NCBI RefSeq assembly: GCF_004359575.1
Contig: NZ_SCWF01000013.1
Coordinates: 1 to 57,255, forward strand
DNA from: Macrococcus bovicus
GTDB lineage: Bacteria > Bacillota > Bacilli > Staphylococcales > Staphylococcaceae
Length of the DNA stretch: 57,255 nt
Reading direction: 5' to 3'
Below the pieces are notes generated by a model, which was not told where the DNA came from, ran no database searches, and saw only the letters and a list, made by a program, of their open reading frames with translations. A program made the translations under genes and the position numbers. Of this stretch, positions 23,027 through 31,659 are shown in pieces (the first letter of the stretch is position 1; each line of letters starts with the position of its first letter).

Positions 23027-23407
23027 ATGATTCAGAGTTTGCATCAGGTTATGCTTTATGTCGATCATCAGGAAGCAGTCATCAAGTTCTGGACTGACAA
23101 AGTGGGGTTCAAGATTATTGCGGAGAACACGCTGCCAGAGAACTTCAAATCAGTTGAAATAGCACCGCATCAGGAATCTGAAACTTCTCTTGTTGTTTTT
23201 GATAAGGCGTTCATTAAGAAGTACAGCCCGATGGTCAGCCTTGAGCCACCTTCTCTTATGTTTAATGTCAACGATGCAGAAGCCCTATACAATGAATTTA
23301 AAGCAAAAGGTATAAATGTTGGAGAATTGACGGAGATGCCTGGTATGAAAGTCTTTAATTTTTCTGATCCGGATGAGAATTATTTTGCCGTTATGGAACA
23401 GCTTTAA
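23027..23407 (+). CDS. VOC (glyoxalase/bleomycin resistance) superfamily protein
   Basis: 126 residues forming two beta-alpha-beta-beta-beta units: LHQVMLYVDHQEAVIKFWTDKVGF (written in parts: LHQVMLYVDHQ, AVIKFWTDKVGF) and PSLMFNVNDAEALYNEFKAKG, ending in FNFSDPDENYFAVMEQ. Metal ligands would come from H5 and the C-terminal Glu. The reaction cannot be predicted. It starts at ATG 23027 behind AAAGAAGGTG. The hairpin array begins 37 bp after its stop. Confidence 0.82.
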   Translation: MIQSLHQVMLYVDHQEAVIKFWTDKVGFKIIAENTLPENFKSVEIAPHQESETSLVVFDKAFIKKYSPMVSLEPPSLMFNVNDAEALYNEFKAKGINVGELTEMPGMKVFNFSDPDENYFAVMEQL

Positions 23408-23443
23408 CAGACGCTTTAGAAGGATGATACAGCAGTCAGATGA

Positions 23444-23783
23444 GTTATGAGCGATAAACACTAAATATCGCTCATAACGTGGCAAAAGAGCCGAGGTTCC
23501 ATGAGTTATGAGCGACAAACACTAAATATCGCTCATAACGTGGCAAAAGAGCCGACGTTCCATGAGTTATGAGCGATAAACCTTAAATATCGCTCATAAC
23601 TTGGCAAAAGAGCCGACGTTCCATGAGTTATGAGCGATAAACACTAAATATCGCTCATAACGTGGCGGAAGAGCCGAGGTTCCATGAGTTATGAGCGACA
23701 AACACTAAATATCGCTCATAACGTGGCAAAAGAGCCGACGTTCCATGAGTTATGAGCGATAAACCTTAAATATCGCTCATAAC
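23444..23783. repeat. tandem array of six 61-bp hairpin units
   Basis: Six copies of GTTATGAGCGA, a 13-nt loop and TCGCTCATAAC start at 23444, 23505, 23566, 23627, 23688 and 23749, exactly 61 bp apart. They are separated by a conserved 26-bp linker beginning GTGGCAAAAGAGCCGA. Loop variants run in the order 1,2,3,1,2,3 and the linkers follow suit, so units 4-6 are a 183-bp duplication of units 1-3. Since 61 is not a multiple of three, the array is not coding. Confidence 0.95.
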
Positions 23784-23803
23784 TTCTACATATTTATGCC
23801 AGA

Positions 23804-23839
23804 AAGAAGACCATACGCTTCAATGCGTATGGTCTTCTT
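23804..23839. terminator. 15-bp hairpin between convergent genes
   Basis: AAGAAGACCATACGC, 6-nt loop, GCGTATGGTCTTCTT. The T tracts are weak on both sides, so it is a probable but not ideal terminator for the minus-strand MarR gene. Confidence 0.6.
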
Positions 23840-23888
23840 ACATTGTTCCAATTAATTAAAGGATAATTCAAATCGAACCAGCAGTTGT

Positions 23889-24335
23889 TTAGTGTCTTTT
23901 ATCTTTAAATTGTTTGATGATATCGTAGCCTGGCCTTTTTGCGGCAAACGCTTCTGTTACTGCATGCCAGTCATTGCCTTCATCCTGAAAAATCTGCTGG
24001 AAAAGATCAATCTGTGCCTTGTTCAGTTTCTGAATCAGCGCTTCTCCTTGTGCAGTCGGATAGAGTTGTTTCAGCCTGCGGTCATGCTCCGCAGGCTCCT
24101 CTTCGATCAACCCTTTAGCTTTTAATGTCTTCAGCGTTTCATGAGACCCTTGCTTAGAGATTTCCATCAGTTGCAACAGCTCTTTTACGGTAATACCCGG
24201 CAGTTTACTGATGAAGAAAAGAAAACGATGATGCTGACGGTTCATCCCGTACTGTTCAATGATATCGTCAGCAGTCTTGATGAATGTCTGATAACCAAAA
24301 TAAAAAAGCATTAAATCATAATCGCTCGTTTTCAT
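23889..24335 (-). CDS. MarR family transcriptional regulator
   Basis: A 148-residue winged-helix protein. The recognition part is VKELLQLMEISKQGSHETL and the wing is EEEPAEHDRRLKQLYPTAQGE. The N terminus (LMLFYFGYQTFIKTADDII) provides the dimer helices. It is divergent from ipdC, and GTCAA-GTTTA-TTGAC lies across the ipdC -35, so it is the likely repressor of ipdC. The ligand could be an aromatic or branched 2-oxo acid, which is a guess. Confidence 0.83.
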   Translation of the reverse strand: MKTSDYDLMLFYFGYQTFIKTADDIIEQYGMNRQHHRFLFFISKLPGITVKELLQLMEISKQGSHETLKTLKAKGLIEEEPAEHDRRLKQLYPTAQGEALIQKLNKAQIDLFQQIFQDEGNDWHAVTEAFAAKRPGYDIIKQFKDKRH

Positions 24336-24400
24336 AGCTTCACCTCTTCCCTCTTAGTCCCATTATAAAACATTTTCAAGATGCTGACGAATATTAATAG

Positions 24401-24439
24401 GTCAAGTTTATTGACTTATTTAAATGCCAGAATTATACT
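24401..24439 (+). promoter_or_regulatory. ipdC promoter with overlapping inverted repeat
   Basis: TTGACT (24411-24416), 17 bp, TATACT (24434-24439). The inverted repeat GTCAA-GTTTA-TTGAC (24401-24415) overlaps the -35. Confidence 0.72.
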
Positions 24440-24471
24440 TGAGATATTGAAGAAGGGAAAGGGTGGAGAAT

Positions 24472-26112
24472 ATGAAAAGAAGAGTAGGACAATACTTGAT
24501 AGACCAGATCAGTGTATATGGCGTGGATAAGATTTTTGGTGTGCCTGGCGATTTTAACTTGGCTTTCCTGGATGATATTGTGAGCCATGATAAAGTGGAA
24601 TGGGTCGGTAACACGAATGAACTGAACGGTAGTTATGCCGCTGATGGTTATGCGCGAATCAAAGGATTAGGGGCTTTGGTTACCACGTTTGGTGTCGGCG
24701 AACTGAGTGCTGTCAATGGTATCGCAGGCTCATATGCTGAACGTGTGCCGGTTGTAGCGATTACAGGTGCACCGACGACAGTTGTGGAACAGGCAGAGAA
24801 GTATATTCACCATTCGTTAGGTGAAGGTCGCTTCAATGACTATCGCAAAATGTTCGAACCTATCACTTGCGGCCAGGTTTATTTGACGAAAGAGAACGCG
24901 GCAGTCGAGATTCCCCGCATCATCGCTAAAGCAGTTCGTTTCAAGCGTCCGGTCCATATCCATATGCCGATTGATGTGGCAATGGCGGAAATTGAAGTAG
25001 AGGAAGCGGAAGTCAAACCCCTGATTGTACAGGATGTATCAGGTTATATTGAAAAAGTAGCTGCACGTCTGAAACAGTCAGAGCGCCCGGTCCTATTAGT
25101 GGGTCACGAAATCAATTCGTTCCATCTACACAAAGAACTAGAAGCATTCGTCAACAAAACGCATATTCCGGTTGCTCAGTTATCGCTGGGTAAAGGTGCG
25201 TTCAATGAAGAAAATCCGCATTATATCGGTATCTATGACGGTAAATTTGCGACTAAAACAGTGAACGAATATGTTGAGGGCAGTGACTGCATCATCAATT
25301 TAGGTGCAAAACTGACCGATTCAGCGACTGGTGGTTTCACTTATACGTTCGATTTAAAAGATGTCATCTTCATGAACGACAACGAGTTCAGAATGAACAA
25401 CACGTATGATTCAGATGTTTCATTACGTGAATTATTAAATGGACTGTCAGCTATTGACTATGACAACAAATCAGACTTCCCTGAATTCAGTCGTGAAGGT
25501 ACCGCTGACTATCAACTGAATGATAAGCCGCTTACCCAGGAAAATTATTTCAAACTGATGGCTGCATTTCTTGAGAAAGATGATATTCTGCTGGCAGAAC
25601 AAGGGACCTCATTCTTTGGTGCCTATGACCTGCCGCTATACGCCGGCAACACATTCATCGGTCAGCCGCTTTGGGGTTCAATCGGTTATACATTACCGTC
25701 ATTGCTCGGTACACAGATGGCTGATGTCAACCGTCGCAACGTCTTATTGATTGGTGATGGTTCATTCCAGCTGACAGTGCAGGAAATGTCAACCATGATT
25801 CGCCATCAGCTGAAACCGGTTATCTTGCTGATCAATAATGATGGTTATACAGTTGAACGTTTAATTCACGGTGAAAAAGAAGTCTATAATGATATTCAGA
25901 TGTGGGATTATACAGCGCTGCCAGCTGTCTTTGGCGGAAAAGACCATGTCATGACGCAGAAAGCTGCAACGGCGAATGAGCTGAAGAAAGCTATGGACGT
26001 CATCAATGACCATCAAGATAAGATGCACTTTGTTGAAGTGGTGATGGATGTCATGGATGCGCCAGTGAAATTAGAACAGATCAGTCAGGCATTTGCCAGC
26101 CAGAATAAATAG
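24472..26112 (+). CDS. ipdC: thiamine-dependent 2-oxo acid decarboxylase (IpdC-like)
   Basis: 546 residues, very close to the staphylococcal protein annotated as indolepyruvate decarboxylase. The N-terminal GVPGDFNLAFLDDI and NTNELNGSYAADGYAR segments include the catalytic Glu of the ThDP site. The central domain is intact, and the ThDP-Mg motif is GDGS followed by NNDGYT (GDGSFQLTVQEMST ... LINNDGYTVERLIHG). It decarboxylates a 2-oxo acid to an aldehyde; pyruvate, indolepyruvate and branched oxo acids are all possible. The start is ATG 24472 (MKRRVGQYL), which matches homologues; an in-frame GTG lies at 24463. Confidence 0.9.
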   Translation: MKRRVGQYLIDQISVYGVDKIFGVPGDFNLAFLDDIVSHDKVEWVGNTNELNGSYAADGYARIKGLGALVTTFGVGELSAVNGIAGSYAERVPVVAITGAPTTVVEQAEKYIHHSLGEGRFNDYRKMFEPITCGQVYLTKENAAVEIPRIIAKAVRFKRPVHIHMPIDVAMAEIEVEEAEVKPLIVQDVSGYIEKVAARLKQSERPVLLVGHEINSFHLHKELEAFVNKTHIPVAQLSLGKGAFNEENPHYIGIYDGKFATKTVNEYVEGSDCIINLGAKLTDSATGGFTYTFDLKDVIFMNDNEFRMNNTYDSDVSLRELLNGLSAIDYDNKSDFPEFSREGTADYQLNDKPLTQENYFKLMAAFLEKDDILLAEQGTSFFGAYDLPLYAGNTFIGQPLWGSIGYTLPSLLGTQMADVNRRNVLLIGDGSFQLTVQEMSTMIRHQLKPVILLINNDGYTVERLIHGEKEVYNDIQMWDYTALPAVFGGKDHVMTQKAATANELKKAMDVINDHQDKMHFVEVVMDVMDAPVKLEQISQAFASQNK

Positions 26113-26119
26113 TAGCGAA

Positions 26120-26147
26120 GGGCCTTCCGGCGGGGAGGTCTTTTTGT
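26120..26147 (+). terminator. terminator after ipdC
   Basis: GGCCTTCC and GGGAGGTC, with G-T wobbles, over a GGCG loop and followed by TTTTT. Confidence 0.55.
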
Positions 26148-26235
26148 GTTACATAATTTGGATTTTAAGCGGTTCATAAGAGATTTTTCTCTGCCATCAT
26201 GGTAGTATTGAAAGAAAAAATCTCGAGGAGAGACG

Positions 26236-26823
26236 ATGATGAAGAAAGAACTCAGAGAATGGCTGATTGCAATCATCACTGCGGTGATCATCTATTTTAT
26301 AGTGAATACTTTTTTATTCACTCAGTACGTAGTGAGCGGGGAGTCGATGTCACCGACGTTCCATAATGGTGACCGTCTGATTGTCAGCAAGATTGCGAAC
26401 TCAATGGATAAGATTCAGCGCGGTGATGTCGTGATTTTCCATGCGGATGAAGAGAAAGATTATATTAAGCGTTTAATCGGTGTGCCAGGTGATGCGGTGG
26501 AATATCGTAATGACCAGCTGCTGATTAACGGTAAAGAAGTGGCAGAACCGTATCTGGATGAAAATAAGAAACATAAACGGAATGAATTTTTAACGGAGAA
26601 TATTTCAGTCAAAGAATTGGTGCATGCCAACGGTGAATCGAAAATACCGGCGGGCTATTATATGGTTCTCGGAGATAACAGGGATAACAGTAGCGATAGT
26701 CGGTATGAGCTGGGGCTGGTCAAGAAAAGTCAGGTTGTCGGAGAAGCGGTGGTCAGAATCTTTCCGTTTGACCGGATGCATTACGATTTCTATCCTGATT
26801 CATTTAATGTAGTGAACAAATAA
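26236..26823 (+). CDS. type I signal peptidase
   Basis: A 195-residue membrane-anchored serine protease that releases secreted proteins from their signal peptides. One N-terminal helix (IAIITAVIIYFIVNTFLF) precedes the catalytic S37 (VSGESMSPT) and K78 (YIKRLIGVPGD), and box E is GDNRDNSSDSR. It resembles SpsB. It starts at ATG 26236 (a second ATG follows directly) behind GAGGAGAG. It stands alone with a terminator; many staphylococci also have an inactive paralogue next to spsB, which is absent here. Confidence 0.93.
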   Translation: MMKKELREWLIAIITAVIIYFIVNTFLFTQYVVSGESMSPTFHNGDRLIVSKIANSMDKIQRGDVVIFHADEEKDYIKRLIGVPGDAVEYRNDQLLINGKEVAEPYLDENKKHKRNEFLTENISVKELVHANGESKIPAGYYMVLGDNRDNSSDSRYELGLVKKSQVVGEAVVRIFPFDRMHYDFYPDSFNVVNK

Positions 26824-26849
26824 AGAGAGGCGTATGCCTCTCTTTTTTA
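26824..26849. terminator. bidirectional terminator
   Basis: AGAGAGGC, loop GTAT, GCCTCTCT, six T on the plus strand. The minus-strand DMT gene ends in it. Confidence 0.8.
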
Positions 26850-27782
26850 TACAAGTTTAATCAGAATGACACCGGCTATCATCAGGACAAGTCCGCATAC
26901 CTGAATGCCTGTCGTCGGTGATATACGGGCGTCGAACCAACCGAACTGGTCAATCGCAATACTGCAGACCAGCTGACCGAAGAGAACGATGACCACGACC
27001 AGACCGGTCCCTAAAATCGGCACAAGGGCAGCCATCGTCAGAACGAAGAATGAACCGATAATACCGCCGAGCCAGATCCATTTAGGCTTGTTCTTGCCGA
27101 ATGCCAGTTTGACCTGACTTAATTGACGCAGGATGAGTGTGATGATGAACAGCAGGATGACCCCGACCAGAAATGAGATGAAGGCGGCATGAATAGGTGA
27201 CTCAAGGACGGCACCCAGCCGGCCGTTGATAGCGGACTGTGTCGCCATCATGGCGCCCGCAAGAATCCCGAACAGCTGGAAGGGCAATCGCCCGCTTGCC
27301 GTTACTTCAGGCACTTGTCCTTTGCGCTTACGGAGGTAACCGGGCAGTGCGATGACGGCAAACATACCTAGAATCAGCAGTAGGACACCGAGTGCTCTGA
27401 TCAGTGAAAACGGAATGACAGGCGAGCCGAACAGGCCGAAGTGATCAATTATCATACTGGCCAGTATCTGACCGAGAATAGGCAGGATGACCGTCTGAAC
27501 ACCCCCTAGTTTTGGGAAGAGGAGGATATTACCTGTCAGACCGATAACGCCGAGTAATCCGCCGGCCCATAGCCACCAGGGTGAGGCCGTGAATACCTCA
27601 GCAGGTATGAGCAAGGTGTGTTTGGTAAGTAGTGTCACAATCGACAGGAAAATCGTGCCTACTAAGAATGAGATGAAAGAAGCGACGAAGGGTGACAGCA
27701 CGTAAGAGCGCAGCCTTGAATTGATCGCCGTCTGAATCGGAATACCTAAACCGATAACAAATGCAATGATTAAATAAAGCAA
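26847..27782 (-). CDS. DMT-type membrane protein with two DUF606 (YdcZ) domains
   Basis: A 311-residue membrane protein made of two homologous halves of five helices. Compare IQTAINSRLRSYVLSPFVAS near the start with TQSAINGRLGAVLESPIHAA in the second half, each followed by FISFLVG. DUF606 proteins are putative exporters in the drug/metabolite superfamily and often occur as two separate half-size genes; here they are fused. The start chosen is TTG 27780-27782, eight bases after AAGGAG. The GTG at 27789-27791 overlaps that site. Substrate unknown. Confidence 0.82.
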   Translation of the reverse strand: MLYLIIAFVIGLGIPIQTAINSRLRSYVLSPFVASFISFLVGTIFLSIVTLLTKHTLLIPAEVFTASPWWLWAGGLLGVIGLTGNILLFPKLGGVQTVILPILGQILASMIIDHFGLFGSPVIPFSLIRALGVLLLILGMFAVIALPGYLRKRKGQVPEVTASGRLPFQLFGILAGAMMATQSAINGRLGAVLESPIHAAFISFLVGVILLFIITLILRQLSQVKLAFGKNKPKWIWLGGIIGSFFVLTMAALVPILGTGLVVVIVLFGQLVCSIAIDQFGWFDARISPTTGIQVCGLVLMIAGVILIKLV

Positions 27783-27906
27783 TGACAACACTCCTTCTCA
27801 CAGTAATTCTATTATAGAACGATTGAAGAGTGCATGGGTATTATTTGTTCTGATTAAAATAAGCATTATTTCATATAGTCAGTTATCTATATTTGAGTTA
27901 TATTAG

Positions 27907-27926
27907 ATATAGATAAATATCTATAT
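27907..27926. promoter_or_regulatory. ArsR operator
   Basis: ATATAGAT-AAAT-ATCTATAT, an 8+4+8 inverted repeat between the promoter region and the arsR start. It is the expected type of site for ArsR-family repressors. Confidence 0.75.
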
Positions 27927-27941
27927 GAAAGAAGTGGAAGT

Positions 27942-28262
27942 ATGAATTACGAAGAAATGGCACAGATTTTTAAAGTGCTGTCTGATAAGAACAGGATTGA
28001 GATTGTTGATCTATTATCCTGTGGTGCGTTATGTGCCTGTGATATTCTGACGCATTTTAATGTGTCGCAGCCGACTTTGAGTCATCATATGAAGCAGCTG
28101 GTGTCAGTCGGTATCGTTCAGTCATGGAAAGACGGTAAGAAGACGATGTACCAGTTGAATGCTGAAAAGGTAGGGGACTGGCGTGCGGTTCATGATCAGT
28201 TATTCACGGCACAGGAACGTTGTATCTGCCATTCTGCCGACTGTTGTGGTGACGCATCATGA
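27942..28262 (+). CDS. arsR: arsenical resistance operon repressor
   Basis: A 106-residue ArsR/SmtB winged-helix repressor. The metalloid site [10 protein letters not shown] at the start of the DNA-reading helix region matches the ELCVCDL of known ArsR proteins (Cys-x-Cys), and [14 protein letters not shown] is the recognition helix. As(III) or Sb(III) binding releases it from the operator at 27907-27926. The C terminus has extra cysteines ([12 protein letters not shown]). It starts at ATG 27942 and overlaps arsB by ATGA. Confidence 0.93.
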   Translation: MNYEEMAQIFKVLSDKNRIEIVDLLSCGALCACDILTHFNVSQPTLSHHMKQLVSVGIVQSWKDGKKTMYQLNAEKVGDWRAVHDQLFTAQERCICHSADCCGDAS

Positions 28263-29551
28263 CAATCATTGCTATCTTGATTTTTCTCTTGACCCTTACG
28301 CTGGTCATCTGGCAGCCGAAAGGTTTGTCCATCGGTTATTCCGCTGTAGGTGGGGCTATTCTTGCCTTGTTATTCGGTGTTGTAGATTTCAATGATGTGC
28401 TGGATGTGACCGGCATTGTCTGGAATGCAACGTTTACGTTTATCGCGGTGATCCTGATTTCTCTCATACTGGATGAGATTGGTTTCTTTGAATGGGCCGC
28501 ACTTCATATGACGCGTCTTGCTAAAGGAAGTTCGCTCCGGATGTTCATCTATATCGCGATACTTGGCGCACTGGTCGCTGCTTTTTTTGCGAATGACGGG
28601 GCGGCGCTGATTCTGACGCCGATTGTACTCGCTATGGTACGCCACCTGAAATTCAGTGAGAAAGTGGTCTTTCCGTTCATTATCGCATCCGGTTTTATTG
28701 CCGATACAACCAGTCTGCCGCTCGTTGTCAGCAATCTTGTGAATATTGTGTCAGCCGACTATTTCAGCATCGGTTTTGCGCATTATGCCAAAATCATGCT
28801 GCTGCCGAATTTGTTCAGTTTAGTCGCTAGTATCACTGTGCTGTGGCTTTATTTCAGAAGACATATCCCGGAACGTTATGATGACTCCATGCTACGTGAA
28901 CCGAAGTCAGCGATTAAAGATTTCCGTCTGTTCAAGATAGCATGGGTGGTGCTTATACTCCTGTTGATAGGTTACCTTGTCAGTGATGTCATCCATGTAC
29001 CTGTATCGCTTATCGCTGGTTTCATCGCCCTTATCTTTATTTTGCTGGCACGTAAGAGTCCTGCCGTTCATACGGGCAAAGTAATCAAAGGTGCACCGTG
29101 GGCCATCGTCTTCTTCTCTATCGGCATGTATGTCGTTGTGTACGGTCTGCGCAATGTCGGTCTGACAAATGTCCTGGCAGATGTTATCAATCAATTCAGC
29201 ACGACAGGCTTATTCGGTTCCATTATCGGTATGGGCTTTATGGCAGCCTTTCTGTCTTCTGTCATGAACAATATGCCGACTGTGCTGATTGATTTAATTG
29301 CCATTGATCAGTCACAGGCGCAAGGTGCCCTGCAGCAGTCACTGGTCTTTGCCAATGTCATTGGCAGTGACTTGGGTCCGAAGATTACGCCGATCGGCTC
29401 GCTTGCTACATTACTCTGGTTACATGTGCTCAGCCAGAAAGGGGTTAAGATTTCATGGGGGACTTATTTCAAGACAGGTATTATGATTACAATTCCTGTG
29501 CTTTTCATCACTTTAGTCGGCCTCTATCTTTCGATTTTATTATTTAATTAA
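28259..29551 (+). CDS. arsB: arsenite efflux pump
   Basis: A 430-residue ArsB-type secondary transporter with ~12 helices, the usual staphylococcal length. It begins [21 protein letters not shown]. The [16 protein letters not shown] and [16 protein letters not shown] segments are the conserved hairpin regions of the ArsB/NhaD fold. It extrudes As(III) using the membrane potential. No arsA ATPase is present. It is translationally coupled to arsR, and arsC follows 12 bp downstream. Confidence 0.94.
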   Translation: MTIIAILIFLLTLTLVIWQPKGLSIGYSAVGGAILALLFGVVDFNDVLDVTGIVWNATFTFIAVILISLILDEIGFFEWAALHMTRLAKGSSLRMFIYIAILGALVAAFFANDGAALILTPIVLAMVRHLKFSEKVVFPFIIASGFIADTTSLPLVVSNLVNIVSADYFSIGFAHYAKIMLLPNLFSLVASITVLWLYFRRHIPERYDDSMLREPKSAIKDFRLFKIAWVVLILLLIGYLVSDVIHVPVSLIAGFIALIFILLARKSPAVHTGKVIKGAPWAIVFFSIGMYVVVYGLRNVGLTNVLADVINQFSTTGLFGSIIGMGFMAAFLSSVMNNMPTVLIDLIAIDQSQAQGALQQSLVFANVIGSDLGPKITPIGSLATLLWLHVLSQKGVKISWGTYFKTGIMITIPVLFITLVGLYLSILLFN

Positions 29552-29563
29552 GGAGTGTGTAAG

Positions 29564-29956
29564 ATGAAAACTATTTATTTTCTCTGTACGGGCAACTCAT
29601 GTCGCAGTCAGATTGCAGAAGGTTTTGCCAAGAAGTATCTGCCGGACTGGAAGGTCTATTCAGCAGGCATTGAGACACATGGTGTCAATCCGAAGGCAGT
29701 GGAGGCGATGAAGGAAGTGGGCATTGATATCAGTGATCAGACATCTGATAAAATTGATCCTGCTATCTTGAATAATGCTGATTTAGTGGTGACCTTATGT
29801 GATCATGCCAAGGATGTCTGCCCGGTTACCCCGCCACATGTGCGTACAGAACATTGGGGCTTTGAAGATCCGGCGGGTCAGGACTGGCCAGTCTTTCAAC
29901 GTGTCCGTGACGCAATCGGCGCACGGATTAAACAGTTCAGTGAAACGGGACAATAA
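29564..29956 (+). CDS. arsC: arsenate reductase, thioredoxin-coupled
   Basis: 130 residues of the low-molecular-weight phosphatase fold. The P-loop is [11 protein letters not shown] with C8, and the redox relay cysteines C79 and C86 are in [14 protein letters not shown], as in plasmid pI258 ArsC. It reduces As(V) to As(III) for export by ArsB. I chose ATG 29564 (MKTIYFLC) with AAGGAG before it. It closes the arsRBC operon, which ends at a strong terminator. Confidence 0.94.
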   Translation: MKTIYFLCTGNSCRSQIAEGFAKKYLPDWKVYSAGIETHGVNPKAVEAMKEVGIDISDQTSDKIDPAILNNADLVVTLCDHAKDVCPVTPPHVRTEHWGFEDPAGQDWPVFQRVRDAIGARIKQFSETGQ

Positions 29957-29990
29957 ATAAACCTGTCATTTAATGACAGGTTTATTTTTA
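29955..29990 (+). terminator. terminator of arsRBC
   Basis: AATAAACCTGTCATT and AATGACAGGTTTATT, then TTT. Confidence 0.85.
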
Positions 29991-30039
29991 TGGCCGCGGG
30001 TATAAGAAACAGTATTTCGAAAGAAGGAGTAGTCTTAAG

Positions 30040-31167
30040 TTGAACAAACAGAATGAAATAGTGTTTACGGGGATTGTCTTTATCGCCATGGCTTATGGTA
30101 TTTCCCGTTTCAGTTATGGTTTGCTCTTGCCTTATTTCGGTGAGGATCTCGGGCTTTCCAATCAAGTTTCAGGAATCATCTCATCCATCTCTTACTTAAC
30201 TTATTGTCTCGGTCTGGTTTCTATGTTCACGATTTTTAAGAACTATCAACCACGGGCTATCTTGCTCATCTCAGGCTCATTGTCTTTATATGGATTATAT
30301 AATCTGATGGTAGCTGAAGAATATCCGCTGTTCGGCGCTGGCGTCATCATACTGGGTTATGCTGCAGGGCTCGCCACAGCCCCTTTCGGCCAGATCATCA
30401 AGGAGAAAGTGAGCTACGGCTATCAGGATAGAAGTAATTCATGGATCAATACCGGCATCGGTGTCGGCCTGATTCTAGTCGGTGTGATCGTCTGGCTTGT
30501 GGGTGATGCATGGCGCATCAGTTATGCAATTTTCCTCTTGATCAGTTTGATCATCATGTATTTCAGTTATAAGAAGCTGCCGAAAGTAGAGATGAGTCAT
30601 CTGAACTATCAGACAGACCTCAGAAACATTTTTGTAGGGCGCAAGATGATTATCTCGACTGTTCTGCTGGGTATCGGTACGTCCGCTTACTGGACTTATT
30701 TTCAGTCATATGTCTTCCAGACACCGCACGATGACGTGAAAAATCTGTTCTGGATTATGCTGGGCGTCGGGGGTGTACTGGGCGGCTTTGCAGGCCATAT
30801 GAATGAAAGACTGGGGACCGTAAAGATTCACATGCTGACCTGTGTGCTGCTCGCCATTGCGAACGTCACACTTGTTGTGACAGAAAATTTCTTCCTGATG
30901 GTGTTCTCTACCGCTTTATTTGGACTTGTCTATGTCTTTGCGATGGGGGTGTATGCCTTCTGGTGTGCGCGGTGCTATACAGAATACCCCGCGATGGGGA
31001 TCATTGTCACCTTTGTCAGTCTCGCAGCAGGACAGTTCATGGGTACTTTCCTGGCAGGTTTCCTGCTTGAACGTTTTGGCTATCAAGGTCTGTTTTATAT
31101 CTACGGCGCATTCAGTTTCCTGAATCTCTTCTTCAGACCACTGGCTGAGGAACTGGCAGATATATAA
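30040..31167 (+). CDS. major facilitator superfamily transporter (YbfB/YjiJ family)
   Basis: A 375-residue, 12-helix protein. The opening AMAYGISRFSYGLLLPYFGED is the hallmark of the YbfB/YjiJ group, in which the arginine-containing first helix leads into the loop. The second half begins at FVGRKMIISTVLLGIGTSAYW. Function is uncharacterised in the group. It starts at TTG 30040 behind AAGGAG, 83 bp after arsC but beyond the operon's terminator, so it is probably not part of the arsenic response. Confidence 0.82.
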   Translation: MNKQNEIVFTGIVFIAMAYGISRFSYGLLLPYFGEDLGLSNQVSGIISSISYLTYCLGLVSMFTIFKNYQPRAILLISGSLSLYGLYNLMVAEEYPLFGAGVIILGYAAGLATAPFGQIIKEKVSYGYQDRSNSWINTGIGVGLILVGVIVWLVGDAWRISYAIFLLISLIIMYFSYKKLPKVEMSHLNYQTDLRNIFVGRKMIISTVLLGIGTSAYWTYFQSYVFQTPHDDVKNLFWIMLGVGGVLGGFAGHMNERLGTVKIHMLTCVLLAIANVTLVVTENFFLMVFSTALFGLVYVFAMGVYAFWCARCYTEYPAMGIIVTFVSLAAGQFMGTFLAGFLLERFGYQGLFYIYGAFSFLNLFFRPLAEELADI

Positions 31168-31198
31168 AAGGCTATCTCTTATCGAGATAGCCTTTTAG
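31168..31198 (+). terminator. terminator after the MFS gene
   Basis: AAAGGCTATCTC, loop TTATC, GAGATAGCCTTTT. Confidence 0.85.
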
Positions 31199-31222
31199 AT
31201 AGGTTTTGAGGATGCAGATACA

Positions 31223-31251
31223 CAAAAAAAGACACCTCAGTTGAGGTGTCT
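31223..31251 (-). terminator. terminator of cspA
   Basis: On the minus strand AGACACCTC and GAGGTGTCT over a 4-nt loop, followed by seven T. Confidence 0.85.
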
Positions 31252-31264
31252 CTTGTACGTTAAA

Positions 31265-31465
31265 TTATAATTTAACGATGTTAGCAGCTTGAGGTCCGCG
31301 TTGACCTTCTTCGATATCGAATTCAACTGCTTGGCCTTCTTCTAAAGTTTTGTAACCTTCACCTTGGATAGCGCTGAAGTGAGCGAATACATCGTCTCCA
31401 CCTTCAACTGAGATGAAACCAAAACCTTTTTCTGCGTTAAACCATTTAACTGTACCTTGTGTCAT
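31265..31465 (-). CDS. cspA: cold shock protein, CspA family
   Basis: A 66-residue single cold-shock domain with RNP1 KGFGFISVE and RNP2 VFAHFSAIQ, which binds single-stranded RNA and DNA and acts as an RNA chaperone. It opens [12 protein letters not shown]. The start is ATG 31463-31465 behind GGAGG. A 20-residue upstream extension of the frame is in the leader and is rejected. Codon use is highly biased, as expected for an abundant protein. It has a long structured leader (see the promoter entry). Confidence 0.95.
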   Translation of the reverse strand: MTQGTVKWFNAEKGFGFISVEGGDDVFAHFSAIQGEGYKTLEEGQAVEFDIEEGQRGPQAANIVKL

Positions 31466-31637
31466 GTGTAATGACCTCCAATAAATTATTACTAAATCAG
31501 AATCTTCCTTAAAAAGAAAATTCACACGTTACAAAGGAATCAACAAACCACGATTACTTTTGTACCATGTGAATGCCTTACTTTTTAACGTTCGATTTAA
31601 TTTATTTAATTATATGACAGATATTCATTTTTGTCCA
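31466..31637 (-). promoter_or_regulatory. cspA promoter and long 5' leader
   Basis: Reading the minus strand, TGGACA (31632-31637), 17 bp and TATAAT (31609-31614) place the start of transcription near 31602. This leaves ~137 nt of leader before the ATG. Long leaders of this kind act as RNA thermosensors in other cold-shock genes. Confidence 0.7.
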
Positions 31638-31659
31638 TAGAAAGTTCTTATATTCTTTT

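Noticed and set aside
23444-23783. The 61-bp array read as a CRISPR
   Set aside because: The 26-bp linkers are nearly identical to each other, so they are not spacers, and no cas gene is in the window.
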